This document shows, in pieces, positions 26,622 to 33,976 of a stretch of DNA of 64,000 bases. A program made the position numbers and the translations under genes. The stretch comes from an uncultured Caldisericota bacterium (GTDB lineage: Bacteria; Caldisericota; Caldisericia; Cryosericales; Cryosericaceae): the NCBI GenBank assembly GCA_903871855.1, contig CAIQIK010000020.1:235374-299373 (forward strand), given 5' to 3'. Below the pieces are notes generated by a model. That model was not told the DNA's origin, did no database searches, and worked only from the letters and a program-made list of their open reading frames with translations. Each line of letters begins with the position of its first letter. The stretch's first letter is position 1.

Positions 26622-27280
26622 TCGAACAGCCGCGCATCAGAGTGTCCATATCTGTCCTGGGCACGGACTTCGCGGAGCTCGGGCATACCCTCGAGCTGGT
26701 TCGGCTGTCGAAAGCCGACAGCATCCACCTGGATGTCATGGACGGCCGATTCGTCCCAAACATCTCGTTCGGCGGGTCAATTGCCTCGGATATTGTCAGG
26801 GCATCAGGCCTCCCATGTTGTGCGCACCTCATGATCGAGCAACCTGAGGGGGCCTTCGACGCATTCGTCGGAGCGGGTGTGACCGAGCTGCTCTTTCATG
26901 TTGAGGCGACGCGGTACCCATTCCGGGCGCTTGAACTCCTGAAAAGGTCCGGCATCCGCAGGGGCGTCGCTGTCAACCCCGCCTCGCAGGTGGAGTCGGT
27001 TGTTCCTCTCCTGGACAGTGTCGACACCGTGCTCTTGATGTCAGTGGAACCGGGTTTTGGGGGTCAGTCGTTTTTCCCAGGGACGTTGGCAAAAGTGCGA
27101 ACGCTCCGCTCCGCCGCAGATCGGGCTGGAATACCCCTTCGCATCGCTGTTGACGGGGGAGTAGACGCATCAAACGCAGCGGCGCTCCGTGACGCGGGTG
27201 CAGACGAACTTGTGGCTGGGACGGCATTCTTCCAGGCCGCAGATCCTCCAGCATTCGTACAGCTCCTTAAGGGTGTCTGA
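26618..27280 (+). CDS. rpe: Ribulose-phosphate 3-epimerase
   Basis: TIM-barrel enzyme (220 aa) interconverting ribulose-5-P and xylulose-5-P in the pentose phosphate pathway. Motifs are HLDVMDGRFVPNISFG near residues 38-53, HLMIEQP near 69-75, and VEPGFGGQSF near 141-150. Overlaps the PASTA gene by 4 bp. The order PASTA protein, rpe, thiamine pyrophosphokinase echoes the prkC-rsgA-rpe-thiN block of Firmicutes, with the kinase and GTPase lost or moved. Confidence 0.94.
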   Translation: MIEQPRIRVSISVLGTDFAELGHTLELVRLSKADSIHLDVMDGRFVPNISFGGSIASDIVRASGLPCCAHLMIEQPEGAFDAFVGAGVTELLFHVEATRYPFRALELLKRSGIRRGVAVNPASQVESVVPLLDSVDTVLLMSVEPGFGGQSFFPGTLAKVRTLRSAADRAGIPLRIAVDGGVDASNAAALRDAGADELVAGTAFFQAADPPAFVQLLKGV

Positions 27281-27291
27281 GGAAGACCAAC

Positions 27292-27951
27292 ATGCCTGCC
27301 GTGCCCACGATCGTGTTCGCCGGGGGAGACTCGGGCTCGTTCACGTATCTGCGCACGCTTGACTACGCGGGTGCGTTTCTGGTCGCTGTAGATCGTGGCC
27401 TCGGCGTGATGGCCGAGCTTGGGCTGTCCCCCGACCTGTTTGTCGGGGATGGAGACTCCGTGATTCCCGAGCTGCTGGCGGGACTAGACAGGGGTCGCAC
27501 TCGGGTGGTTATCCTGCCTGCACACAAGGATGTTTCCGACCTCGAGGCTGCGTTTGATCTGCTGGTGACCATGGGGAGACATGACAGCCTGCTTGTGTTG
27601 GCCGGACTCGGCGGGAGACTCGATCACTGTCTGTTCAACCTCCAGCTTGCAGTACGGCATCTCGCTGACTTCGAAGATATCACATTCGAGGATGACCGAT
27701 GCCTGGTCAGGCCGCTCATGCACAGCAACGCCTTGCAGCTCCTGCCGCACACATCCGTCTCATTTGTCCCTGTGACCCGGGAGGTCGAACTGAGCCTGAT
27801 GGGATTCGAGTACCTTCTATCGCACGCAGTTGTACAGCGGGGATCGACGAGAACGCTCAGCAATGTCGCCTGTGGACTTGTTCAGCAGGTGATCGTGGAG
27901 CGTGGCACAGTTGTCATGATTGCCTGGAAGATTCAGAGCGACATTTCATGA
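27292..27951 (+). CDS. thiN: Thiamine pyrophosphokinase
   Basis: A 219-residue enzyme that makes thiamine diphosphate from thiamine and ATP. Motifs are GDGDSVIPE (here VGDGDSVIP near residue 51), DVSDLEAAFDLL near 79-90 and GLGGRLDHCLFNL near 104-116. It lies 11 bp after rpe. The product is the cofactor of the korAB enzyme, though there is no direct operon link. The last bases overlap the region just before tyrS. Confidence 0.9.
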   Translation: MPAVPTIVFAGGDSGSFTYLRTLDYAGAFLVAVDRGLGVMAELGLSPDLFVGDGDSVIPELLAGLDRGRTRVVILPAHKDVSDLEAAFDLLVTMGRHDSLLVLAGLGGRLDHCLFNLQLAVRHLADFEDITFEDDRCLVRPLMHSNALQLLPHTSVSFVPVTREVELSLMGFEYLLSHAVVQRGSTRTLSNVACGLVQQVIVERGTVVMIAWKIQSDIS

Positions 27952-27962
27952 AAGAGGTGAAG

Positions 27963-29222
27963 ATGGAAAAGGCACAGTTGGAGCAGGAGGTACAGCGTCA
28001 GCTGAGTATCTTGCGGCGTGGAACAGCAGAAATCGTGAGTGAAGACGGCCTGGCAGCCAAGATCAGGCGTTCCCTCGTTTCGGGGAAGGCATTGCGCGTG
28101 AAGCTGGGAGCGGATCCAAGTGCGCCCGACCTGCATCTCGGGCATGCCGTCGTTCTCGACAAGCTGCGCCAGTTTCAGGACCTGGGCCACCAGGTCGTGT
28201 TCATCATCGGCGATTATACCGCCAGGATCGGGGATCCGTCCGGGCGCTCCAAGACGCGCCCACCCCTGTCCGGGGAGCAGATCGATGCCAATGCCAAGAC
28301 ATACTTCGAGCAGGTCTACCGGATTCTCGACCCGCAGAAGACCGAGGTCCGCTACAATGGTGAATGGCTGTCCCGACTGACATTCGAGGAGATCATCCGC
28401 CTCGCCTCACGGTTCACCATCCAGCAGATCCTGGAGCGCGACGATTTCTCCAAGCGCTATCACGGTCAGGTTCCGATCTTCTTCCATGAATTCTTCTATC
28501 CCCTTATGCAAGCATATGATTCAGTAGCGGTCCAGGCAGATGTTGAGCTGGGCGGCACAGACCAGAAGTTCAATTTTCTTCTTGCTCGTGAATTGCAGGA
28601 ACAGGTCGGCCAGGTCGCGCAGGTCGCGTTCATGATGCCCATTCTGCCTGGACTCGACGGCGTTCACAAGATGAGCAAGAGTCTGGGCAACTACGTTGGC
28701 ATAGCGGAGAGCGCCGTGGACATGTACGGCAAGTGCATGTCGATTCCAGATGGGCTGATGGAGCCGTACTTCACGTTACTGACCGGCATACCGGAACCAG
28801 AGGTAGAGGGTATCATGGCGGGTGTCGCAGATGGCTCTGTGCATCCGATGGTGGCCAAGAAGCGTCTGGCGTTCCTCGTCACTGAGCGTTTCCATGGGAC
28901 AGAGGGCGCAGCGGCTGCACAGGCCAACTTCGAGAATGTCTTCAGCAAGAGGGCGTCGACTGCATCTGCTGACATCGTCTACGAGGACGTCACACTGCCA
29001 GCCGAATTTGCCGGCTCCCCCGAGGTTGCGATCATCGACCTGCTGTTCAGCCTAGGGGTGGTGCGGTCGAAGTCGGAGGCGCGCCGTCTGATTCAACAGG
29101 GCGGCATCGAAATTGAGGGGCAGCGTGTTGCTGACATCGGGTTCCAGGTCAGCCTGGATCATTCGCCTGTCCACATGCGCGTCGGCAAGAAGCGGTTCCT
29201 GGCGGTCAATGTCTGCCATTGA
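27963..29222 (+). CDS. tyrS: Tyrosyl-tRNA synthetase
   Basis: Class I synthetase (419 aa). The HIGH signature is PDLHLGHAVVL near residues 54-64, KMSKSLGNYV is near 235, and a C-terminal S4 RNA-binding domain (SEARRLIQQGGIEIEG) lies near 360-375. The ATG at 27963 is chosen because AGAGGTG lies 3-9 bp before it; an upstream ATG at 27948 overlaps thiN and lacks a site. Confidence 0.95.
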   Translation: MEKAQLEQEVQRQLSILRRGTAEIVSEDGLAAKIRRSLVSGKALRVKLGADPSAPDLHLGHAVVLDKLRQFQDLGHQVVFIIGDYTARIGDPSGRSKTRPPLSGEQIDANAKTYFEQVYRILDPQKTEVRYNGEWLSRLTFEEIIRLASRFTIQQILERDDFSKRYHGQVPIFFHEFFYPLMQAYDSVAVQADVELGGTDQKFNFLLARELQEQVGQVAQVAFMMPILPGLDGVHKMSKSLGNYVGIAESAVDMYGKCMSIPDGLMEPYFTLLTGIPEPEVEGIMAGVADGSVHPMVAKKRLAFLVTERFHGTEGAAAAQANFENVFSKRASTASADIVYEDVTLPAEFAGSPEVAIIDLLFSLGVVRSKSEARRLIQQGGIEIEGQRVADIGFQVSLDHSPVHMRVGKKRFLAVNVCH

Positions 29223-29247
29223 AACTGAAGAAAGGAGGATCTGAAAG

Positions 29248-29586
29248 ATGTCAAAAGGGGAATTCTTCCCGGAGATAATTACAAAACTACCAGAAGCAGA
29301 TATCCCGATTGAAGGGTTGCATTCATATCTTTTTCAAGGTGAAAGGCAACAGTTCGTTTTTATGAGTTTTGAAAATGCTGTAGAAGTCCCTGAACACTCT
29401 CATGAAGCACAATGGGGAGTTGTCTTGGATGGTGAAATCGAATTAACCATAGACAGCAAGGAATGCATTTTCACAAAAGGGGATACGTACTTTATTCCTA
29501 AAGATGTCAAGCATAGTGCAAGAATTGGAAAAGGTTACAAGGATTTGACGTTGTTTGACCAAGAAGATAGATACAGAGCGAAATAG
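29248..29586 (+). CDS. Small cupin-domain protein, AT-rich and probably acquired
   Basis: A 112-residue single-cupin protein. The metal-binding cupin pattern is seen as EVPEHSHEAQWGVVLDGEIEL near residues 49-69 and FIPKDVKHSARIG near 90-102. Ligand unknown. Base use differs sharply from its neighbours: many A/T third positions and a visibly lower GC content from 29248 to about 29820. A strong AAAGGAGG lies before the ATG. It stands between tyrS and a folate-type ECF gene with no evident functional link, and is best read as a horizontally acquired gene, perhaps a cassette. Confidence 0.8.
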   Translation: MSKGEFFPEIITKLPEADIPIEGLHSYLFQGERQQFVFMSFENAVEVPEHSHEAQWGVVLDGEIELTIDSKECIFTKGDTYFIPKDVKHSARIGKGYKDLTLFDQEDRYRAK

Positions 29587-29605
29587 AAATACTAAAACGG
29601 CACAT

Positions 29606-29707
29606 AACACAGTGTTTGCAGCGAGCTTACGCTTGCCCGAATGAATAATGGAAAGATTGATCTACGAAAAAGAGTCAGCTGAAAGTCATTAACATTAGCA
29701 ACGTGTT
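29606..29707 (+). repeat. AT-rich imperfect inverted repeat after the cupin gene (attC-like, tentative)
   Basis: AACAC and TTTGC at 29606-29619 face GCAAC and GTGTT at 29698-29707, giving an imperfect inverted repeat about 100 bp long with an inner hairpin (GCGAGC/GCTTGC near 29621-29636). Length, bulges and position just after a lone small ORF recall integron attC sites, but the canonical RYYYAAC/GTTRRRY core boxes are not well matched. The stretch 29587-29712 holds no gene. Confidence 0.25.
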
Positions 29708-29712
29708 TTGGT

Positions 29713-29835
29713 GTGGGGAAAGTGATTCTTCTTTGTGGTTCATATCTTGAAGAGGTAGAATCAGCAGGAGATATTGATATAGCCGAAAAGGGAGGCAACC
29801 CAGAAAGGCTTATAGAGGGGCGCAGTGGCGTGTCA
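29713..29835 (+). pseudogene. Fragment of a nucleotidyltransferase-like gene
   Basis: An open frame starting with GTG 29713 reads VILLCGSYLEEVESAGDIDIA, which looks like the GS...D-x-D catalytic core of MNT/HEPN-type nucleotidyltransferases. The AT-rich part ends near 29820, and the frame then continues into sequence of normal composition with no family resemblance up to 29925. I read it as a 5' remnant fused to unrelated DNA. It shares the unusual base composition of the cupin gene. Confidence 0.4.
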
Positions 29836-29908
29836 CTTGACATCGCCGCTCTTGTGCGTCTGTTTGCAGGGTATTGGTGTGTCTTAAAGGCGCACGAGAG
29901 GGGGAAGA

Positions 29909-30475
29909 GTGATCAAACCTGTTGAAGGAAAGACGGATCGCACTCGCATGACACTCAGGATCTTGGCGCTGGATGGGCTCATGATTGGACTGAGTATCGT
30001 CCTGACACGTCTCATGTCGTTGAATGTTCCCATTGGAGGGGGCATAGGGGCCAGGATAGGTCTCGGGCACCTGCCGATTGTGTTCACAGGCATCGCTGCA
30101 GGACCGCTGAGCGGATTGCTGGTTGGAGCTGCTGCCGACTTGGTCGGTTTCATCATCTGGCCTTCTGGGCCCTTTATTATCTGGCAGATAACGGTGATTT
30201 CGGCTCTCAACGGTGTCATCCCCTGGGTGTTTGTGAAGCTGGGATGGCCTCGGTCGCGCACAGCGCGGATATGGATAGGGGTGATCGTCACGCGCTTGGT
30301 TCTCAATGTTGGTTGGTTGCCGCTGGTATTGCATGATGTCATGAAGCTGCCATATTGGCCCGTGCTGGCCGGTCAAGCCGCAGGCAGTGTTGTGATGATT
30401 CCGGCAACGGCGTTTTTTGTGGATTTGCTCGTGAACGTCTACCAACGTTCTGGGTATGGGCATTTTCCAGCATAG
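29909..30475 (+). CDS. ECF transporter S component, folate (FolT)-like
   Basis: A 188-residue membrane protein with five to six helices. The stretch GGGIGARIGLGHLPIVFTGI (residues about 44-63) followed by AADLVGFIIWPSG matches the folate-type ECF substrate-binding proteins. It would work with the shared EcfA/A'/T module, which is not in the window. The GTG start is supported by GAGGGGGAAGA just before it. The call rests on motif memory; a related pterin or other vitamin ligand is possible. Confidence 0.75.
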   Translation: MIKPVEGKTDRTRMTLRILALDGLMIGLSIVLTRLMSLNVPIGGGIGARIGLGHLPIVFTGIAAGPLSGLLVGAAADLVGFIIWPSGPFIIWQITVISALNGVIPWVFVKLGWPRSRTARIWIGVIVTRLVLNVGWLPLVLHDVMKLPYWPVLAGQAAGSVVMIPATAFFVDLLVNVYQRSGYGHFPA

Positions 30476-31073
30476 ACCTTCCGGTGGTTCAGGATTCGTG
30501 CAGCGACCCGACCATCCACGGGTTCCTCCTAATCAGTCGGTCACGACATCGTTTTATGTCCTGACGGCTGAGCAGGTACCGTCGGTGGACGTGAACAACT
30601 TCGTGTTCAGGTTCTGGGGCGAGGTGCGGGAGTCGACCGAGATGACGTGGCAGCAGCTCATGGCAGTGAAGCATACGACCCTGACGGCCGATTTCCATTG
30701 TGTCACTGGATGGTCGATGCTGGGGACCGAGTGGGGCGGAGCACTGGTGCGTGACGTCCTGGAGGCAGCGCACGTCGAGTTGTCCACGTCGGCTCGATTT
30801 GTCATGGCTCATTGCACCACGGAGTTCACGACGAATCTTCCGATCGAGACCCTGCTAGCCGATGACACGATGCTTGTTTGGAAATGGCAAGGGCTTCCCC
30901 TTACGGCTCCACACGGTGGCCCCCTCCGACTTCTCGTGCCATCGCTTTACGCCTGGAAGGACGCCAAGTGGGTATCCGGCTTCGAGTTCCTGCCAGAGGA
31001 TCGGCCTGGATTCTGGGAATCACGTGGTTATCATATGCGTGGTGACCCCTGGAAGGAAGAGCGCTACGGCTGA
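30456..31073 (+). CDS. Sulfite oxidase-like molybdopterin oxidoreductase
   Basis: A 205-residue protein of the compact 'sulfite oxidase-like oxidoreductase' type with the molybdopterin domain only. The molybdenum-ligand cysteine is in ADFHCVTGWSMLG (near residue 82). The C-terminus has LRLLVPSLYAWKDAKWV and EDRPGFWESRGYH, both characteristic. There is no signal peptide, so it is probably cytoplasmic, and it lacks the heme and dimerisation domains. Substrate unknown. It overlaps the ECF gene by 20 bp. The exact start is uncertain; GTG/ATG codons between 30456 and 30500 are possible. Confidence 0.82.
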   Translation: MGIFQHRPSGGSGFVQRPDHPRVPPNQSVTTSFYVLTAEQVPSVDVNNFVFRFWGEVRESTEMTWQQLMAVKHTTLTADFHCVTGWSMLGTEWGGALVRDVLEAAHVELSTSARFVMAHCTTEFTTNLPIETLLADDTMLVWKWQGLPLTAPHGGPLRLLVPSLYAWKDAKWVSGFEFLPEDRPGFWESRGYHMRGDPWKEERYG

Positions 31074-31089
31074 GAGCCGTTCTTGTGAC

Positions 31090-31117
31090 TTGACAGCAGG
31101 GCGATTCCCCGTAGAAT
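31090..31117 (+). promoter_or_regulatory. Promoter for the tRNA-Ile / tRNA-Ala / kamA transcript
   Basis: TTGACA (31090-31095), 16-bp spacer, TAGAAT (31112-31117), about 20 bp before the tRNA-Ile gene. Confidence 0.65.
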
Positions 31118-31144
31118 GACATTTTGGAAAAGGAAGCTGCAAGT

Positions 31145-31221
31145 GGGCCTCTAGCTCAGCTGGTTAGAGCGCGTCCCTGATAAGGACGAGGTCTCTGGTC
31201 CGAATCCAGAGAGGCCCACCA
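31145..31221 (+). tRNA. tRNA-Ile (anticodon GAT)
   Basis: A full cloverleaf: acceptor stem GGGCCTC pairs with GAGGCCC, the D-arm contains AGCTCAGCTGG, the anticodon loop CTGATAA carries GAT, and the T-arm GGTCCGAATCC is standard. The discriminator is A at 31218 and CCA is encoded (31219-31221). Confidence 0.97.
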
Positions 31222-31246
31222 TATTGTATTTGGTGTCTTCATACGT

Positions 31247-31322
31247 GGGGATGTGGCTCAGTTGGGAGAGCGCATGGTTTGCATCCATGAGGTCGCGGGT
31301 TCAAATCCCGCCATCTCCACCA
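31247..31322 (+). tRNA. tRNA-Ala (anticodon TGC)
   Basis: Acceptor stem GGGGATG pairs with CATCTCC, D-arm GGCTCAGTTGGGAGAGC, anticodon loop TTTGCAT with TGC on a CATGG/CCATG stem, T-loop TTCAAAT. Discriminator A at 31319 and encoded CCA (31320-31322). It lies 25 bp after tRNA-Ile. This pair usually sits inside the rRNA spacer; here it stands alone in front of kamA. Confidence 0.97.
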
Positions 31323-31342
31323 TCGAAAGGAGGAGGTGTTCC

Positions 31343-32620
31343 TTGTCGGGCCACAAGTACACTGATGTTCCCCTTTGGAAGAATGTATCGCAGCAGGACT
31401 GGGATGATTGGCGCTGGCAGGTTGCCAATCGTGTCCAGACAGTCGAAACACTATCCCAGGTCATCCATCTCACTGACGATCAGAAGGCCGGCGTCATTAG
31501 CGCTCTCTCCAGGTTCCGCATGGCTATCACTCCGTACTACGCCATGCTCATCGACCAGAACAATCCGGATGATCCCATCCTTAAGCAATGTGTTCCTACT
31601 GCCCTGGAACTGCAGTCTGTGCCAAGCGATCTGGACGATCCCCTCTACGAGGATGTCGATTCCCCCGTCCACGGCCTGACACATCGATACCCCGATCGCG
31701 TGCTCTTTCTCATTACAGATCAGTGTGGCATGTATTGTCGTCACTGCACGCGCAGGCGTCTTGCGGGTATAGCTGACGGACGACGCTCCAGGAGCGAAGT
31801 TGACGCGGCGATCGGCTACATCCGTGAGCACGAGGAGGTGCGGGATGTCCTCCTGTCCGGCGGTGACGCGCTGCTCGTCGACGACGAGTTCCTTGAGTAT
31901 GTCATCAGCGAGATCCGCAGGATCCAGCACGTCGAGGTGATACGTATTGGTACGCGTACACCCGTGGTTCTCCCTCAGCGTATCACACCCGAACTCTGTG
32001 CCATGCTGCGCAAGTATCATCCGCTGTGGCTCAACACCCAGTTCAACCACCCTGCCGAGGTGACGCCTGAGTCGTCCAGGGCTATCGCAATGCTGGTTGA
32101 CGCAGGGATCCCGGTTGGCAACCAGTCCGTCCTTCTCAAAGGGATCAACGATTGCCCCTACATCATGAAGGAACTCGTTCAGAAGCTCGTGGCTATTCGT
32201 GTCAGACCTTACTATATTTACCAGTGCGATCTGACCAGTGGCATCAGTCACTTCCGTACCTCTGTCTACAAGGGCATCGAAATCATGGAGTTCCTGCGCG
32301 GCCACACAAGTGGCTTCTCTGTGCCACAGTTCGTGGTCGACGCTCCACACGGTGGTGGTAAGATCCCAGTCAGCCCCAACTACATTCTTTCCATGTCTCC
32401 AGACCGTGTCGTGCTTCGAAACTACGAGGGAGTTATCGTATCGTACCCTGAGCCCGAAGACACCAGGAGCCATTGTTCGGAGTCATGTTTCATCTGTGAC
32501 ACACAGAAGCGCAAGGTGCCGCCAGAGGGCATCGCCAAGATATTCACGCAGGACGCCTACGACCTGACACCGCCAGGCACGTTGCGCGAAAAGCGTCGTG
32601 AGCATTATTCAAAGGAGTGA
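31343..32620 (+). CDS. kamA: L-lysine 2,3-aminomutase
   Basis: PLP- and SAM-dependent radical enzyme (425 aa) that converts L-lysine to L-beta-lysine. The radical SAM motif is CGMYCRHC near residues 128-135, followed by TRRR. The GGDALLVDD block is near 173, and the PLP-binding region PHGGGKIPVSPNY is near 335-347. The C-terminal Zn-binding cysteines are CSESCFIC near 380. The TTG start at 31343 is supported by AAAGGAGGAGGTG just upstream; an in-frame ATG further upstream lies inside tRNA-Ala and is rejected. It is 20 bp after tRNA-Ala and 5 bp before an aminotransferase, with no ablB (acetyltransferase) beside it. Confidence 0.93.
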   Translation: MSGHKYTDVPLWKNVSQQDWDDWRWQVANRVQTVETLSQVIHLTDDQKAGVISALSRFRMAITPYYAMLIDQNNPDDPILKQCVPTALELQSVPSDLDDPLYEDVDSPVHGLTHRYPDRVLFLITDQCGMYCRHCTRRRLAGIADGRRSRSEVDAAIGYIREHEEVRDVLLSGGDALLVDDEFLEYVISEIRRIQHVEVIRIGTRTPVVLPQRITPELCAMLRKYHPLWLNTQFNHPAEVTPESSRAIAMLVDAGIPVGNQSVLLKGINDCPYIMKELVQKLVAIRVRPYYIYQCDLTSGISHFRTSVYKGIEIMEFLRGHTSGFSVPQFVVDAPHGGGKIPVSPNYILSMSPDRVVLRNYEGVIVSYPEPEDTRSHCSESCFICDTQKRKVPPEGIAKIFTQDAYDLTPPGTLREKRREHYSKE

Positions 32621-32625
32621 TGACA

Positions 32626-33966
32626 ATGGCCAAGAACAACTATATCGACCTCAAGACCGCGATCCCGGGACCCAAGGGCATGGAATGGTATGCACGTGAC
32701 CGCGCTGCCATCTCGCCTTCGTACGTTCGCCCATATATCCTCGTGACCGACCATGCTGAGGGTTTGGAGGTCGTGGATGTTGACGGCAACACGTATCTGG
32801 ACTTCACAGCGGGGGTCGCCGTCAACAGTACGGGCCATCGTCATCCCGAAGTCGTCAAGGCCATCAAGGATCAGGCAGACAAACTGGTGCACATGTCCGG
32901 CACAGACTTCTTCTACCCGATTCAGATTGTGCTCGCAGAGAAGATCAAGGAGATCGCACCTGGCCCGACCGAGAAGATGGTCTGGTATGGGAACTCTGGA
33001 GCTGAGGCCGTCGAGGCTGGCCTGAAGCTTGCTCGCTGGCACTCGAAGCGCCCGCTGGCGCTTGCGTTCTTTGGCGGGTTTCACGGCCGCACCTACGGCG
33101 CCGTCACGCTGTCGGGTTCAAAGGCGAAGCACCGCGAAGGATTCTCGCCCATGCTTCAGGGCGTCGTTCATGTGCCATACGCCTACTGCTACCGGTGCCC
33201 GGTTGGTCTCACACCGGAGACATGCAGTTTCCGCTGCATCGGCATGATCGAAGAGGTCATGGAGCGTATTGCTCCACCATCGGATACGGCCGTCATGGTG
33301 GTTGAGCCGATCCAGGGCGAGGGGGGGTACGTCATGCCGCCGGCCGGCTACTTCCAGAAACTGCGTGAGCTCACCGAACAGCGAGGTATCTTGCTGATGA
33401 TCGATGAGGTGCAGAGCGGTATGGGCCGTACCGGCAAAATGTTCGCTATCGAGCATTGGGATACCGAGCCTGATATCATGGCCATCGCGAAGGGCGTTGC
33501 ATCGGGTCTTCCTCTGGGCATCATGGTCGCCAAGAAGAATGTCATGGACTGGAAACAGGGCGCGCATGGCTCGACTTTCGGAGGAAACCCGCTCAGCTGT
33601 GCTGCAGCGCTCAAGACGATCGAGCTCGTCCAAAATGGGATGATGAAGAATGCAGCCGTCCAGGGCGAGTACATCATGGAGCATCTGCGCCAGATGCAAA
33701 AGCGGCACACGCTGATGGGCGACGTGCGCGGCAAGGGCCTCATGGTTGGTGTTGAGTTCGTGAAAGACGCCAAGAAGACCAAGGCCAAGGAAGAAAGCAA
33801 CCAGCTGGTCCTCGAGGCATTCAAGCGCGGCCTGCTGCTGCTGCCCTGCGGTGAGAACTCGGTCCGCCTTTCTCCGTCGCTCAATGTCACACAGGATCAG
33901 TGCGATGTCATGCTGGACATCTGGGAAGAGTCTCTGGCGGTCGTCGAGAAACAAATGAACAACTAG
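32626..33966 (+). CDS. Class III PLP aminotransferase (acetylornithine/4-aminobutyrate type)
   Basis: A 446-residue class III (omega) aminotransferase. Landmarks are SGAEAVEAGLKLAR near residues 125-138, the GFHGRTYG substrate loop near 151, IDEVQSGMGRTGKMF near 258-272, and the PLP lysine in IAKGVASGLP near 289. An unusual Cys-containing insert (CYRCPVGLTPETCSFRC) near 185-205 is seen in the acetylornithine aminotransferase family of anaerobes and archaea, some members of which are amino acid racemases. The ATG at 32626 follows AAAGGAG by 8 bp. The context suggests a role on beta-lysine, 4-aminobutyrate or another omega-amine. Confidence 0.88.
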   Translation: MAKNNYIDLKTAIPGPKGMEWYARDRAAISPSYVRPYILVTDHAEGLEVVDVDGNTYLDFTAGVAVNSTGHRHPEVVKAIKDQADKLVHMSGTDFFYPIQIVLAEKIKEIAPGPTEKMVWYGNSGAEAVEAGLKLARWHSKRPLALAFFGGFHGRTYGAVTLSGSKAKHREGFSPMLQGVVHVPYAYCYRCPVGLTPETCSFRCIGMIEEVMERIAPPSDTAVMVVEPIQGEGGYVMPPAGYFQKLRELTEQRGILLMIDEVQSGMGRTGKMFAIEHWDTEPDIMAIAKGVASGLPLGIMVAKKNVMDWKQGAHGSTFGGNPLSCAAALKTIELVQNGMMKNAAVQGEYIMEHLRQMQKRHTLMGDVRGKGLMVGVEFVKDAKKTKAKEESNQLVLEAFKRGLLLLPCGENSVRLSPSLNVTQDQCDVMLDIWEESLAVVEKQMNN

Positions 33967-33976
33967 AGGGTATGCG

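Noticed and set aside
27699..27962. N-terminal extension of tyrS
   Set aside because: It overlaps thiN completely and encodes an unrelated Cys/Arg-rich sequence; the ATG at 27963 has AGAGGTG before it.
31253..31342. N-terminal extension of kamA to an upstream ATG
   Set aside because: It would run through tRNA-Ala. The TTG at 31343 has an excellent ribosome-binding site and gives a normal N-terminus.
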